The notes under the pieces: generated by a model | Seen by the model: the letters and a program-made list of their open reading frames with translations, nothing else | What the model was told of the DNA's origin: nothing | Databases searched by the model: none | Source of the DNA: Penelope pileata | Taxonomy: Eukaryota > Chordata > Aves > Galliformes > Cracidae | Length of the DNA: 64,000 bases | Direction of reading: 5' to 3' | Assembly: GCA_013396635.1 (NCBI GenBank) | Contig: WBMW01005465.1 | Location: 270,582-334,581, forward strand | Shown: piece by piece, positions 1-13,700 of the stretch | Layout of the letters: every line of letters starts with the position of its first letter | How positions within the stretch are numbered: the stretch's first letter is position 1 | Made by a program: the position numbers and the translations under genes

Positions 1-3000
1 GCACTTGTCTGGAGCTGGTTTAAGATGCTTTAAGCGCTTTGTTTCACCTTGGCACAGTTATGAATCTCATGATGCCTAAAACAGGTACGGCGTCCTCTGC
101 AGAGGGTGCTCACCTTGGGGGCTGTTTTTCATTTTGACAAGTAAAGACACCCTGCATAAGAGAAGCAGTCTGAGAGGAAACGCCCTCCGTGTGAGGTAGT
201 GCTGTGGACCCCTACCTGCAGCGTGACACGTGCAGAACAAGGCACATTTCAGATGCCTCATCTCACTGTGCTCCTGAGCTACTCCTGGGGCTGTAACCAG
301 CTGTGCTGGGGCAGTCCTGTCACCTCCCAGTGGGCACCCAGCACCGGTGCCATAAGTGGGAAGTGAGTCTTCCTGCATATACCATGTACAGTGTATACAG
401 TGTGCAGCTCCCACAAGGGCATGAGTCCTCACTCCAGACTAGAAAGAGCAAAGCAAGGACTAAGTGCCTAAATGAAGGGCTGGCGTCCGGAGGAGTCATC
501 CCAGGCTCTGCTCCAGTAAAGGGAAGGCCCATCTCAGGGATGCAGCTTATCCCATGAGCAGCTCAGTCAGTGGGTAGATTATGTGGATGCAAAAAGTGCC
601 CATGTGAATCTTCCACCTGTCAATATATGAACCTGCTACACCAAGAAACAACTCCAAGTATGGAGGGAACTTCATGCAGAAAAGCAAAAACTTCTATTAC
701 ACTAATTCATCAGTTTAGTTCACTCTGTTCGGATTATGGAAAGAAGGTTGAAACACTTGAACGCAGTGCTTAGGCATCTTCATAGGATGAAACTGAAGTA
801 TCGCAAGAGCATTTTAATTTATCAGGGAAAGTACAGGTGGAATTAAATTAAATGCCATGTATTCAAAATAGAAATGTATAAACACTTTGTATTATTTATT
901 TAACCACCAAAGCTAACGAAATAAACTAGCACAGAAAGCAAAGGATGTACCAGATGTCCTCACATCAGGAATGTATGCTTTTGTGTGAAACTGGCTCATG
1001 TTGTGCAGGAAACTAGATCCAAGTATGAGTCTCTTCTGGCATCAAAATCAGACAGATTCACAAATATTGAAAATATTCATTTAGTTTGCAGCTGACTGAA
1101 ACAAACCAAACAAAAATGAACATACAAGTTCATTGAGAAGGGAGAGAAAACTCTGACTGACTGTCTGTATCCAAACCAAAGTAAAACAGTAGTTACCAAA
1201 ATCTCACAGGCACCAAGCAAGGACTTCCCTACGCATAAAAGAGACAGCTGAAGCTGAAGAAGTAGTATTTCCTTTCATGTACATGACTATATTCTGTACA
1301 TTACAAAAAAAATATTTTTTAACACATAATATTTCAGGGAAAACTTATCACCTGAAGTTACTTCATTAGGGATTTTCCAGTGCTGGAATTCAGCAACACC
1401 TGATCTCAACCCACAGCAAATAGCTTCTGATGTCTTTGCTTAAAAATATTCTCAGCCAAGGATGTTCTGCTACTGATAAATCAGGGTTCATTTTGACAAA
1501 CACTTGGATTTTGTACATCTCAAGTACAGCCTACACCTTACATGGGTGGTTTTTTTGATATGATTCAATTGCAGGTGAATACATCCTTGTGTCACATCTA
1601 ATAATTGCAAGGTTGGGAAAAAAAACTGCCAACAATGGAAGACTAATGAAATGATAGAAAGATATTTTCTCTCTTAATTTAGCATCCCTTAACCTTCTAG
1701 GCGTGTCTGTTACGAAGCAGCATCCTTCCCCAGCGAGGCCTCTGCACGCTGACCTGCAGCTCAGTGCTATGCACTTCCCCTGACAGCACCTTCTGAATGG
1801 CCTGCCAGCTGCAAAGTGTGCAGGTTTGTTCTCCACAGGGTTGGCTGCTCCGTAAAGGATGCAGTCACTCCTCACAAACCCTGTCCTGTTGCACATTAGT
1901 AATAGGGATTTCATAAATCACATAACAAAACAGCCTAAAGCTGGCTCCACGTTCCAGCTCACTCTTCCAGCGAGTTAAAAAGAAAAAGGCACAAAATCAA
2001 CAAGATGGATTTGGGCAGGAATGTCAGCAGCTAGACCTTCACGTTATTACAGACTCTGTCATTTACTTACCAAACTGTCAAAACCCAAGTGGATGCCAGT
2101 TAATTTATTTGTAAGCAAAGGGGTTGGCTACAATAGTGAACCTGCTACAAGGTTGTACAATGTGAAAACAAATGCTCTCACTTCAACCTCACACAGCAGG
2201 TTCTAGGACTTCCTGCAGTCACAATAATGGCAGAAGATGGGAATGCCTTAATTCATTTCCTAAGCTAGCAGCAGTGAAGGTCAGCAGTAGAAGTGCCCAA
2301 GAAGCTCCAGAGCTCTCAATGCCACGCCAGCCATCTTGGACCAACCTGACTTGTATGGTCAAACAAATACTGCTCTCTATTCTTCAGTTTCCTACCAAAG
2401 AACATAGGCTAGGGTTCTGTTCTCATATGTTCCCATGATTATCTTTAACTACACACTTGTAAATGGGATCATTTCATTAATTTATGTAGAAGGGACCTTA
2501 GCCAATGACTTGGGTGTAATTATGAATGAATCACACTGCTCTGAGTGGCTGGGTATATTTAACTCTCATTAATTTGTTCAAAATAGCTACTAACGGGTTC
2601 CTTTAGCTCATTACTCTTGTAACAGAAAGCCAAAGAGATGATTGGGTTCACATGGAAGAGCTTGGGTAACCCTTTCTGTTACATCCCCGTGACCAGCTTA
2701 CAAACAGGCTGCACTTCAGGCCTCTTTGGGCGATTTCAAGGCAGCAGCAGGTTAACAGCTCGAGACCATAAATAAAGTAATAATGCAGGCTTCAGCTGGC
2801 ATCAGCCTGTGAACAGCATTGAACCATTTCTGGAAACTGTTTGTTTTCATTTTCTTTGAGAGAAAGGAACACCATTAAAATTGGAATTCTGGAAAAACAG
2901 AAGGCTCTGAGCCCAAACTAGGAGTTCAAATATAAATAGGTTCCAATCTAGCAACGGTTTGTTAGAGGGAGTGGCTAAATATAAGGGCTTCAGAAGGAAC

Positions 3001-6000
3001 ACGTCCCTCACAATGGTATAGCTCTACTGGTTTTATGGTTCAGAAATACTTTCCATAGAAAAGGTTGCATACTTGGAAGATTTTATATGAGCAAAGTGCT
3101 GCTGAAGATGTTATAGTATGTTGTTTGATCTATTTTGCAGAAAAATGTTATTTCTGACTACTACAATCTGCTTCTGTCTGGGTTCACTATCATCATACAG
3201 CTGCTGTTAAAATCACCTTCTCAGCTTTGACACTGAGGTTACATCATATTCCTTTGCATCTCTGACTTCTCTTTGCTGTACCACACAAACCCTTACTGGT
3301 TTTACCCTCTGGGTAGCAAAGACCTGGGTCTACCCGTCCGCCCCTTCCTCCTTAGGCTCCAACAAGCCCAGCCTGCTGCAAGCTGACCTCCCCAGAGGTG
3401 TTCTGCGTGGCTGTGCTGGCCAGTCCATAAGGAGCCTGAAGACTCAGAACTAGGATTTTTGTACTCAGAAATACCTGCTTTTCCAGTCACATCGTTTTTC
3501 TATCTGTGGTGACCTCGTACAACCTAGATTTCAAGATTTCTGCGTCAGGGATTTCCTTTTTTATTCACAAGAGTCTGCACAGATTACAGTCTCCATCCCT
3601 TCTCCTTGTTGCCCAAGCAAACTCACTGCATTGTCAACAGTTCACTGACATTCTTTCAAGTCCTCTTCATTCACAGTTTGATCAGGCACAGATCAGGTAC
3701 AGAGATTAGCTTATAATTCAATTCACCACTTGGAAGATCTTTGTTTTTAGACTCTATTCTTGCACAAATACTGGCAACACTCCTTATCTGAAAATACACT
3801 GCAATACTTGCCCACAGTTTGTTAGTTTAGCAGACATCCCTGCCAGTTAAAGTTTTGACTAGAATATCCATGGTAACCAAGGCAGAAGGCTAATAATGGA
3901 CCAGCACGAGTACTTCAGAATCGTTTGAGCTAACCCAGTCCTGGCCTGCTTCTTGTACGTGCATCAGCACATTCTTTTAGGACAACAGTGGCTGTTTAAA
4001 TGATCTTTTTTTCAGTCATTAGTATATTCAGTGCTGCATTCTCTCTGATATTCAAGAGTGAAATGAGTCCTTCTTGTGGGATTGAGAGAAGTATTTGGGG
4101 CTGTTTTCCTCTCTGCTTCCCCACCAAGGATGCCATGAATGTTGAAGAACAGAGGGAGGAGAAGCTCAAAGTGGATTCTGTTACACAAAAATGAAAAAGT
4201 TGTTTTGGCACTCAACACAGGAACGCGAAGCCTCTCCTGTATTTTGGCCCACATTAATAGACATAATTGTTTTTAAAAACAAAAACAACAAAAATCTTCT
4301 GTGTGATTTTCAACTTGAAGTTTCACATTAGTGGTTCTTGTAGAAGTGGAGAGTTGGGCCCCACCCAGTTTCACACAGAGACATATGACTTCCTTAACTC
4401 CATGTGTATGCTGGTACCTTAAGGGAAAGAAATGGACAGATCTCATGAAATTGAGAAGCAGCATTTGCAACAGCCCAAGGCCAACGTGGGGCCTTTGAGC
4501 CACACATGACTCAGCAGCATGTCAAGGATGGCTCTCACGCCAGGGCTGGGTTACAGATGTTAATTTCTCCAGATTTTTGGCTGGGCGGGGAGACTAGGAA
4601 CCATCAGGGATTGCTGAGACCAGTATTGCTTTTCTGCAGCTGTGTGCTCTGCCCCATGCCCTCATGCAGTGGGGGAGTGGAATCCCTCGAGAGCCATCAG
4701 GATGTTGCTGCCAGTGCAGCAATCCCACATTTGCATTCCCTCAACTCTGAGGTAGGTAGATCTCAGCTCACTACTCGTCTAGTCTGAAATGTTAGCCAAA
4801 CCATGAGCTCCCTGAGCTCAGCTGCCAGGGCTTTACAGACGCGCTGGCCTTTTGCATTCATGCAAGTAGAGCACAGCAGTTTCTGTGTGGCACAGGAGGG
4901 AAACAGCTGGCATCATGTCACCCTTCCTAACGTGTTTTGGCTTCATAGACCAGATAGGCATTTGCTGTTCTTTCAGAGAAGACTGGTACCATGCCCAAGT
5001 TCACAGCAGCAGAGACCCAACAAGAGGCCCAGCAGGACATGGTCAGCCCCTGCCTCGCCCGCAGGGTGCTGTGAGGTCTCCTTTCCAAGCAGGCCCTGCC
5101 CATCACAAGGTGCTGTGCTCAAACCAACCCTGTGATGGAGCCTTCTCTTCCTTGGGTAGGAAGAGAAGAGCAAATTGACAAAGTGTATGACTTTTGGTAT
5201 TTTTTCCATCAAATCAGAAGCTGCTCAACAAGAAACGTCCAGAAGTCACCAAAACATTTATGAGACAACTTGATGTGAATAAGAACCCTTTGTGTGCTTT
5301 TTAATCTCTAATTTATGTCTGTTTCAAGATACTTCACTCTCCATCTTAGTTACTTGAAAAGTAATCCCAGCTCTGCCATGCTGCATAACTGCTCTTTGCA
5401 GAAAATTACACCACACCTTATTAATCCCTTGGGAAGGAGGGGAGGAAAGGAAAGGAAAAAAATAAAACCTTCTTTTATCTAAAGCCTGGAATGATTTGCA
5501 GCCAAACGTGCAATGCTCAAGGAAGCACGCCTAAGCACAGTACACTTCACAGCTCATCAAGGTGTTAGTCATACATAGAAAACACGTATTTCAAACAGCC
5601 ATTTAATATTTGTGTCCACTACACATCTCCAGAATAATTACCTCCCGCACAAATTTCCCCATTCAGTTTGTGGCATATTTTTTTCCATGGCCTCTTGACG
5701 TTAATCAAATGGCGCTCATGCCAGCTCCCCTACCTGCCAAGGGCAGCACGCTGCCTTTGTGAGTCAGCTCTGGGCACTGCAGTACTGCTGAAGCAAGACA
5801 AGCATGGCACATAGAAAGCTGGCACTTACAAGACCTATGAAAGTAAATCCACCTAAAATTATTTTTGTAGATACTGCTTATAATGAAAAGTGTGGACCCT
5901 CCCAGGTTCAATTAGCTGAGTGTGCTTCAACACTGAACATTGCTCAGAACAATAGGGTATCAAGTATGTGGAAATACAAATATTTTTCCTCTACAACATT

Positions 6001-7839
6001 TAAACACATGATAGTTCAAGCAGTTCAGTAATAGAAGGGTTATGAATGACATAGAACTATTATTGCAGTACGCATCGTTTGTACTGTAGTACTCCTGTGA
6101 ATGCAGGCTGCAGTTCCTCCACACTCCCTATAAACATGAAAGAATCTCGCCTCCTAAAATGATACAACCCGTGTGTGTAGGTCACTCCAGAAGTAATGCC
6201 TCCTATTCATTTCCCTGGAAACTACAACAGATACAAAGAGCACCATAATGCTATTTGATAGAGAAAACTCTCAGCTATAAAACACAATATCCCAACACAG
6301 TCACCACCATTAGCTCTGCATTGTCACCAGCCATGAACAACAGCCTGCATGCTGCACTCATAGCAACCTGCATGGCTGTCTGGAACGTGGCTTGTGTGTC
6401 ACATCACCATCACCACTGCTGAAACGCACCCCCCACCCCTCACTGTGCTCACAGCCACTGCTGGGTCTCCATCAACCTTCAGCTGTGTCGAGGAATGTCA
6501 GCGGGTGCCATTTTTTCCTGCATGGAGGAATTCAGTTCCACCCCTTTGCTTCCTCTGCACTCCCATGTCAGACCCCATTGTGTCAGTGCCCCTCTGCTGC
6601 CATCTGTCACACAGCAACAAGATGGAATCGAATATTGGTGGGAAGGGTCAACCTCTGCTGCCATCCCACCAACATCTGCCTCTGACATCGTGGGCCAACA
6701 GAATAAAATGGGAGGCATTGCTTTCAGAGCAGCCCTCATATTTCAGCTTTTCAGATCCGTTTGCAAAGCTTTAAGCTACTTTTTATTTCTGTTGATGCAT
6801 CTTGTCTCTGTTTCACTACAAAATTTCAGCTTTCAAGTCGCTGAACTTAGGACTGAGCACTGAATACACTGTCCTTAGCATTACATTCCAGCACATTACG
6901 TTTTAGAGGTAGGCTGGTATGACTAAGGGAACAGAGTTTGGTTGTGCATTCTTATTCTCCAGTAAGTCCTGAAAATTCCCCCGCTGAGCAGTCATGCTAG
7001 GCAGCTTGCCCTAGGAATATCCGTGAAAAGCAGACATGAAGAGTAAAGGAGCAACAACTATTGGGATGGCATGACAACACTTCTAGAAGGACTTTTAAAG
7101 AACACAATCCATGCTGCTTACCGGCCTGCCGTAGATAGCTACAGATATACTTTTAGCTTTACAGACTACACATACCTTCTGTAAGTTTATGTTTAGAAGT
7201 GGGGCACTTATTTTCTTTTGCAAGGCAAGCTTTCAAGTTACTAAGGCAGTTCAGCATATGTTGAAGGTTTGCACAGGCTCCTGCTACTTGCTGTTGGGAA
7301 AAAGGGAAAGACAGCAGTTGCTGTTTGCTTCTTCTTTTGCTGAACAACGTTAAGCAGGATTTCCACAATCTATTTTCCTTTAGGTAGGTAACTCCTAAGG
7401 AGACCAGTCAGTCACGCAGGATACAGTTATTCTCTCAGCTCATTTATCACAACAATCTAGTCGTTTTTTATAAAGATATTTTACATGAATCTAACTCTTC
7501 AGAACCAAGTAAGCTATGCAATGAAAACTTCACTTCAGATGCACCACGAAGCAGAGGCTTGACTGAGCATCCAGTTACCAAGCACAACACCAACTGTAAC
7601 TCATAATTTATATCATCACATACAGCCAGGCGTTTTGTGGGAGTGTTCTTTCTTTGACTTGGATCATATAAAATAGCCAAGAAATTTTCAGATAGACAAG
7701 AGAACAAAGATTCTTCTTTCCTGATTTTTCCTTTCTAGTTCCCAAAAGCAGTGACTTTGTCTTCAGCCAGTTAGAAGCTAGCAATAAAGTAAAATGTAAT
7801 CAAAATATAGACTACAGTGTCTAATTATTCTATTTCCAG
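1..7839 (+). other. SLC6A2: SLC6A2 intron 1 (3' part)
   Basis: No exon of the transporter is recognisable here. The TM1 signature (Asp75 region, NVWRFPY) that must precede coding exon 2 is absent, so this is inferred to be the downstream part of intron 1. It ends with the acceptor TATTTCCAG at 7831-7839. The only clear repeat is the mariner-type element at 6180-6738. Small open frames on both strands look like chance. Confidence 0.8.
6180..6738. mobile_element. Mariner-type non-autonomous DNA transposon, copy 1 (Galluhop-like)
   Basis: This is a 559-bp element nearly identical in layout to a second copy at 38295-38790. Its left end carries CCAGAAGTAATGCCTCC. Its right end, read on the other strand, carries CTGAAAGCAATGCCTCC, so the ends form imperfect terminal inverted repeats. 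TA dinucleotides flank both ends (6178-6179 and 6739-6740), as expected for Tc1/mariner insertion. The family name Galluhop/Mariner1_GG (or its Charlie-Galluhop chimera) is from memory. No intact transposase frame is present. The copy retains an internal 61-bp tandem segment (6591-6651) that copy 2 lacks. Confidence 0.75.
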
Positions 7840-7971
7840 GTGCTTTTCTTATTCCCTATATCCTCTTCCTAATCATTGCTGGAATGCCCCTGTTCTATAT
7901 GGAATTAGCACTGGGACAGTACAACCGAGAAGGAGCTGCCACGGTGTGGAAGATCTGTCCGGTGTTCAAAG
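7840..7971 (+). CDS. SLC6A2: SLC6A2 coding exon 2 (TM2 and intracellular loop 1)
   Basis: The exon is 132 bp. The acceptor TATTTCCAG ends at 7839 and the donor GTACGT begins at 7972. It starts with the last two bases of Gly92 and ends with the first base of Gly136. It encodes GAFLIPY, TM2 ([13 protein letters not shown]) and [17 protein letters not shown]. Tyr98, a chloride-site residue in the family, is present, as is the NREGAA...W loop typical of monoamine transporters. Ile-Thr-Leu-Phe in human is Ile-Leu-Phe-Leu-type here, a conservative change inside the membrane. Confidence 0.97.
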
Positions 7972-10675
7972 GTACGTGTCCCTCTGCTCGCGTGGAAGGC
8001 ACCGCGAGGGTGCCAACGCCTGCGACCACAAACAAAGGAAAGGTCTTGTCTTTCTACAGACAGCGTGATATTTGCTGACCTTTCCCCAACCCTTGAAGTC
8101 AGAAGCTTTTTTGTTATCACAGGTGAAGCAGAAAATGAAAAAAGCCACAGAAATCATCTTCAAGGTTATTGCTGAGGAGTGCAGTGGAGAGCAATAAGCA
8201 GAAGGAGCAGTTCAGCCCTGTCCTCCTTTCCCCCACACACTGGGTTCAGGGGGAGCTGGGTTGCTCTAGGTGGAGGGAGGGGCTGGAGATGCAGAAAATA
8301 AGAAATAGCAGCTCTCATCCAAGTCAGCTCAGCACTGTCTCCCTCTGTGACACACAAGCAAGCGAGGAATCTGTGTATCTGGGGTGATCTGGACCTGGAA
8401 ATCTCTCTGCAGTTAGGTGTTTGAGGGCACTGAGCTGGGATAAAGGGATGTCCCTGGCTAAAAGAACCCTTGTGGCTTTTGTACATGAAGCTTTTCTTCA
8501 GGAGCCTCAAGAATTTTCTTAACCATTGCTTACCAGTAAAAATTGTGAGCCACCCTACACCTCTGCCAGATTCTATGTGAACTCTGAAGCAAAATCTTTT
8601 TGACACAGAGCTATCTGAAATCACTGAAATGGAACCACTCAAGCTTGGCTGATCCTAGAAGCTTAAAATTCAGATCATGACCGTCCCGTGACAAAAGCTG
8701 AAGAGCTTAACAATAGCAATCCAAACGTGGCAGATCCGGTGCTTGGATATAGGTTACACTGAGTAAATGTTACACTTCTTTCTCAAAGCAAAGCTCTCCT
8801 CTTCCAGGAGGCTAGCATCACAGAAAAGGAGAACTGCAGGGTTTTTGTTTTTGTTTTTTTGTATCACTCAAACCCAAATCTCACAGTAAAATTAGAAATG
8901 TAATAAAAGATAAATAGGTGAGCTAATAAAATACATGCCTCCAAATTCAAAAATCAATTCATGTAGATTTACCTAAGCCTTCCATAATGCCTTCGTGGGA
9001 GCCAAAATTCACCCCAGCACCCAGGAACATGCAGACCCTTGCTCAATCAAAACTCCTGCTGGTATTGGTCAATACTTTTGGATGACAATGAGGATTTTGA
9101 AAATCTAGCAGTAAAAAATTAGCCCATAAGGATCTCAAAATGCTTGAGCCAGCCAGCACTGTGCTCAGATGTAGCCTATCTGTTGACTTCAGGACTGAAA
9201 CATGAAGAAAACAGAGCTTATTTCATGTACAGGCTCATTGAACTTCCAGCTGGCTTTTTTATGCTGAATATTCAAGGTGGACTAAATGTACATTACTGGG
9301 ATTTTTAAATGTTCTTATTACTAGGATACGGAATAATTTGAGTTATTTGATTCTTAAAAGTAATAAATATTGGATTATATGTGCATCTCAGCACTACTGT
9401 GAACTCAGTACTGTTAAAGTTTTGATCAAATCTGATAAAGAACAAACACAGTTTACTGCTAAATTCATAATGCTTCAAAGTTTTTTCTGGTTTAACTCAA
9501 ATGAAAAGTACACGGTCTACCCAAATTTATAACAGCTTCTCTAAAATAACAGCACTTTAGTACTAATTTTAGCTATGAATATTATTGCTATGAACTCTAA
9601 GGGCTCTGCTTCTAATGAGATGCTCCCATAATGCATGTGATTAAAAATACACCCTGTAACCTTTGCAGCACGGTATTTTCATCTCTGCATTTTCCAGGGC
9701 CTATTTTAGAGTGTGGGTGGTGCAGCACTGTTTAAAAAAGAAAAGGTAGACCTAGAAACAGGAGAGCAAATTCATTCCTGAACAGTCGTATGATTTCAAG
9801 GGAGTGACATTTAAGATACATTTGATAGAGTATTTTTGAATCTTCATATCAACAGATCTATCATTGTTCTCCTGAACAGGGATCATCCAATTTCAGTGCA
9901 ACATGTTATTCACACTTAATATTTTACCATTCACATTAATATTGAAGCATTACCCTCTTGGTTGATATACCTTTTTTCCTATTCTGTTTATTATAATGTA
10001 TCACTGGAGTTTGAGTGTTCATTTAAGCACCAAGGATTTCAAGGTGCAGCTTCATCTTTATCTTCACTATCACTATCAAAGCAGATGTAGTCTCTGTAAC
10101 ACAAGATACAGATAACTTTGGGGTAGGATTCACAGATCAATGCCACTCGTAGATTAATGGAAGAACAATACTAGCCAAGGTAAAACAAGGTTCCTGAATA
10201 ATTCTGACAATAAGCTTTTATTCTGCTCTGGCATTAGTACCAAAGCTTCCTTCCAAACTATTAAGAACATACATTTTCTTAAGGAGAACATGCACTTTCT
10301 GGGGCTCTCCTGCTTAAGAGACATTCCAAGCACACCTCACAGTACGCAAAAATACGAAAGAAACATTCAAAGCCAACAGAGAATGCCTAACAGCGGGATT
10401 CACCACAGTCTGATCCAAACAAGCTCAGCATGAGGCATAGGGAAACTTTGGCTTTATTTTTCCAAGAAAAGTTGCCAAGGATTCTGACATGAAGATGAAG
10501 TGAATTTCACTCCTAACATGGGCCTGCAGTCCTCTGCACTGGAAGAAAAACACCAATGGAATTGTACGAGAGCAAATTTTAACACTGAGCTGCTTAATTT
10601 CTTTCTCTGGCAAAGACAATTAGACAATTGGATTTCCTAAAGGCCAGTCATTCTCCAACTTTATCAATGTAATCG

Positions 10676-10719
<44 letters not shown>

Positions 10720-13700
10720 TTAATGACGTGCATGTAGAAAAATTTTTATCTGCCTGAAGATCTAAAAGGAATTTGCCATGATGTATGGCTGAGTACTAAA
10801 CTACAGTGTTTGCATACACTGTTGCATGTAAAATGCAATGTATAATCTTGTTTCCTTTTGTCTTTAGGTGTAGGCTATGCAGTGATACTCATAGCTCTTT
10901 ATGTGGGTTTCTACTACAACGTTATCATAGCCTGGTCTCTGTATTACCTATTTTCATCATTCACGTTTGAGCTCCCCTGGACGAACTGCGACAACAGCTG
11001 GAACAGCCCAAACTGCACAGATCCCAAACTCTTCAACGCATCAGTGCTTGGCAATGGCACCAAATACTCCAAGTACAAGCTCACTCCTGCTGCTGAATTT
11101 TATGAGTAAGTGTTGACTTGACTTTACTATTTATTCAAAATTCTGTGTCTAAGAGTGTTTCCCCTGGAAGGTAAAATAGGTTAGCATCCAGCCTCTACAA
11201 CAAGCATCAAAAGACTAAGGTCAAATTGCAGCTGTAGATTTGTATGTCTGTGTGATTAAGACCTTTGCCTCTTCAAGCTTCAGATCCTCCAGTACAAAGG
11301 CAGTATTTGCCACAGAGTGACATGGAATTCAACAAAAGATAGAAATCTTTCCTAGCATTCCATTTTTGCTCACACCAGCTTTGCCAGAGCAAGGAAACAC
11401 AGCAATGTTATAAAAAGACCACTGCACGTCAAACCAAGCTGACTTTAAGGCTTCAAAATAATCATTTGTTCAACAGACTTAGCCTGCTTCTCCACTTGAA
11501 AAACATCTCAGAGCAGACCTCAGCAGTTCACTGAAGGGGGATGAAGCACTGCGCAGGGAGGAGAGCACCGCAGTTGCAACAAGCCAGGCCTTTTCTAATT
11601 CCTGAGTGAGGGCATTCTGCAATATGGGCCAAGGCAGGCAAAGACACACTCAAATCAAACACTTGAAATCAAAAGCAAAAAGGTATAATCCAATGATATC
11701 AATCTGTGCATAAATAATTGCACTTTGGATCCCCAGGAGAAAATGGAATTTGATTAGGAGAAAGAAAGGAGAGTGAGCATCATGCTAATTGAGTCAGCTG
11801 TTGAATCAATCCCAATAATCAACTAATATTTCTGTGTTGGGAATGGAAGGATCTTAGGGTACACACATCTGCTGAGCAATGAGTCCCCATAGAAACAAAG
11901 GGACACCACTGTTACCAGGAATAACCTGGGGGGTGTTACACAGTGCCTGGCTACAGAAGGGATCCTGAGGTCTGTGTTTCAAAGTCTGAAACATTTGTGG
12001 CTGCTTGTTCTTCTCTGGAGACAGCACAGTAATGGGTGGAGAAACAATCTGGGGGCAAGGGGCATAGGTCAGCTAAATTCTATGCTTAGAAAACAGTAAG
12101 AGGATTTGAATTTAAAGGAATTCACTACGATGACAAATAATGACACCACCTTTACAAAGATAATATACAATGTGTTCATAACTGCCGTATAAACAGATCA
12201 TTTACAGCAAAGGGCTATATGTGAATGCAAAGAACATGCCTTTAAAGTGAACTGTAATAAATTATATCAGCATCTCCAAAAAGTGAACTAATTATAGAAC
12301 TTCCACGTGAACAGCATTTAAAGAAAGGTTTTCTTTATAGTTTTCTCGTGCTTCAGCTTTTTTAAAGCCAAATGCAACCCTCATATTCTTGCTTTGCTTA
12401 TCTATGGCTTAAAGTGCTCCTCTGCATTTTCAGTTACCACATCATGCTTGGGGGGTGACTGTCTTTGTACTGGGTGGTGGTGGAAGCCATGCACAGTGCT
12501 TTCACTTCCACTGATCCAGGGAACAGCTCTGTTTGTGATTCTGCCTGCCCACCGAAACTTGACAGATTAGGGTACTTTCCTTACCATTAAATAGATTCAA
12601 GGTATGGTTTTTAAAATGTGAGAAAAAGGGAATCTGACATTTCATTATGATTTGATTCCTGAATTTTAGGACAGCTGTTAATTCCCTGGGCCCCATACTC
12701 TTTAGCAATTAGATTATATCACACAAATGAAAAAACTCACATAATGCAATCTATGACAGCTGCTTTCCCATCTGTAAAAACAGGGAATCACAAGGGGCAC
12801 TACGTTCACTTATCCAGTATTTGGATTAGCTCATCAAATTGCACTACTGCTTGAACTACTGCTGAACCTGACTCAAGGTTTGTGTAGAAAGTACACCTGA
12901 TTTTCCCTGGTAGATGGCCATTAGGCACTTCCTAATCAGCAGATCTTTGCCAGGGGAGCCAGACAGAGTAGTTTTTGTCAGGCCAGTCTGTTCCTTAGAG
13001 ATAGAAATCCCAGATTATTGGCTGGATTAATAACTGATCCTTCCTCAGTAATACTCTGGATAAGGAAGAGTTTTTAAACATCAGCATCATGAAGACACTA
13101 GTTTCTAAATCATACAATTGTGTTTACTTTCTTAAGGTTTGTTCTGCTATCCAGTCTTGCATGATACAAGCAATAACAGAAACAATTTCTTCTAATTAGG
13201 CAGATTTCAGATTCTGAGGTTTGATTAGTTATAGAAAGAAACAAGGAAGCAGAGCAGCTACTTTTGTACAAGAAGGAAATCATGGCAAACTATGTCACTG
13301 TGAAACATCAGTGGGACACCTGTGGAAGCCTGCTCTCTGCACTCACACAATGATGTACAGTAACCAGCATCACTAAAACAGGAGTCAAAACCAGCAGTAG
13401 CACTGCTGCCCATTGTGAAAATAGCATAGAAAGGGGGTAATTTGTCAGTGGATGTGAAAATAAGTTCTGTTACTCTCTTCAACACTAGCCAGCTACATGG
13501 GAGACCATCCATTTTGGAGTATTTAGGGACATGTTTACAACTGTAGTAACCAGTGTAACAAGAATGTGTCACTGTGTTACTGGGATGCACTGCAGCTTAT
13601 GGAAATCTATACAGAAAATCTAAGGATGCTAAATGCCCAAGCAGTTAGGCTTCAGCCTCAGGATTTCATGGGAAGTGGTACAGTTTCAACTTGGCTCTTT

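Noticed and set aside
6394..6774. Overlapping frames of 97-126 codons and their counterpart at 38559-38855
   Set aside because: They lie inside the two mariner-type elements. Shared translation between the copies reflects repeat identity, and no transposase motif is intact.
8166..8642. 158-codon minus-strand frame in intron 2
   Set aside because: Begins at a TTG, has low-complexity Pro/Leu stretches and no recognisable domain; intronic and antisense.
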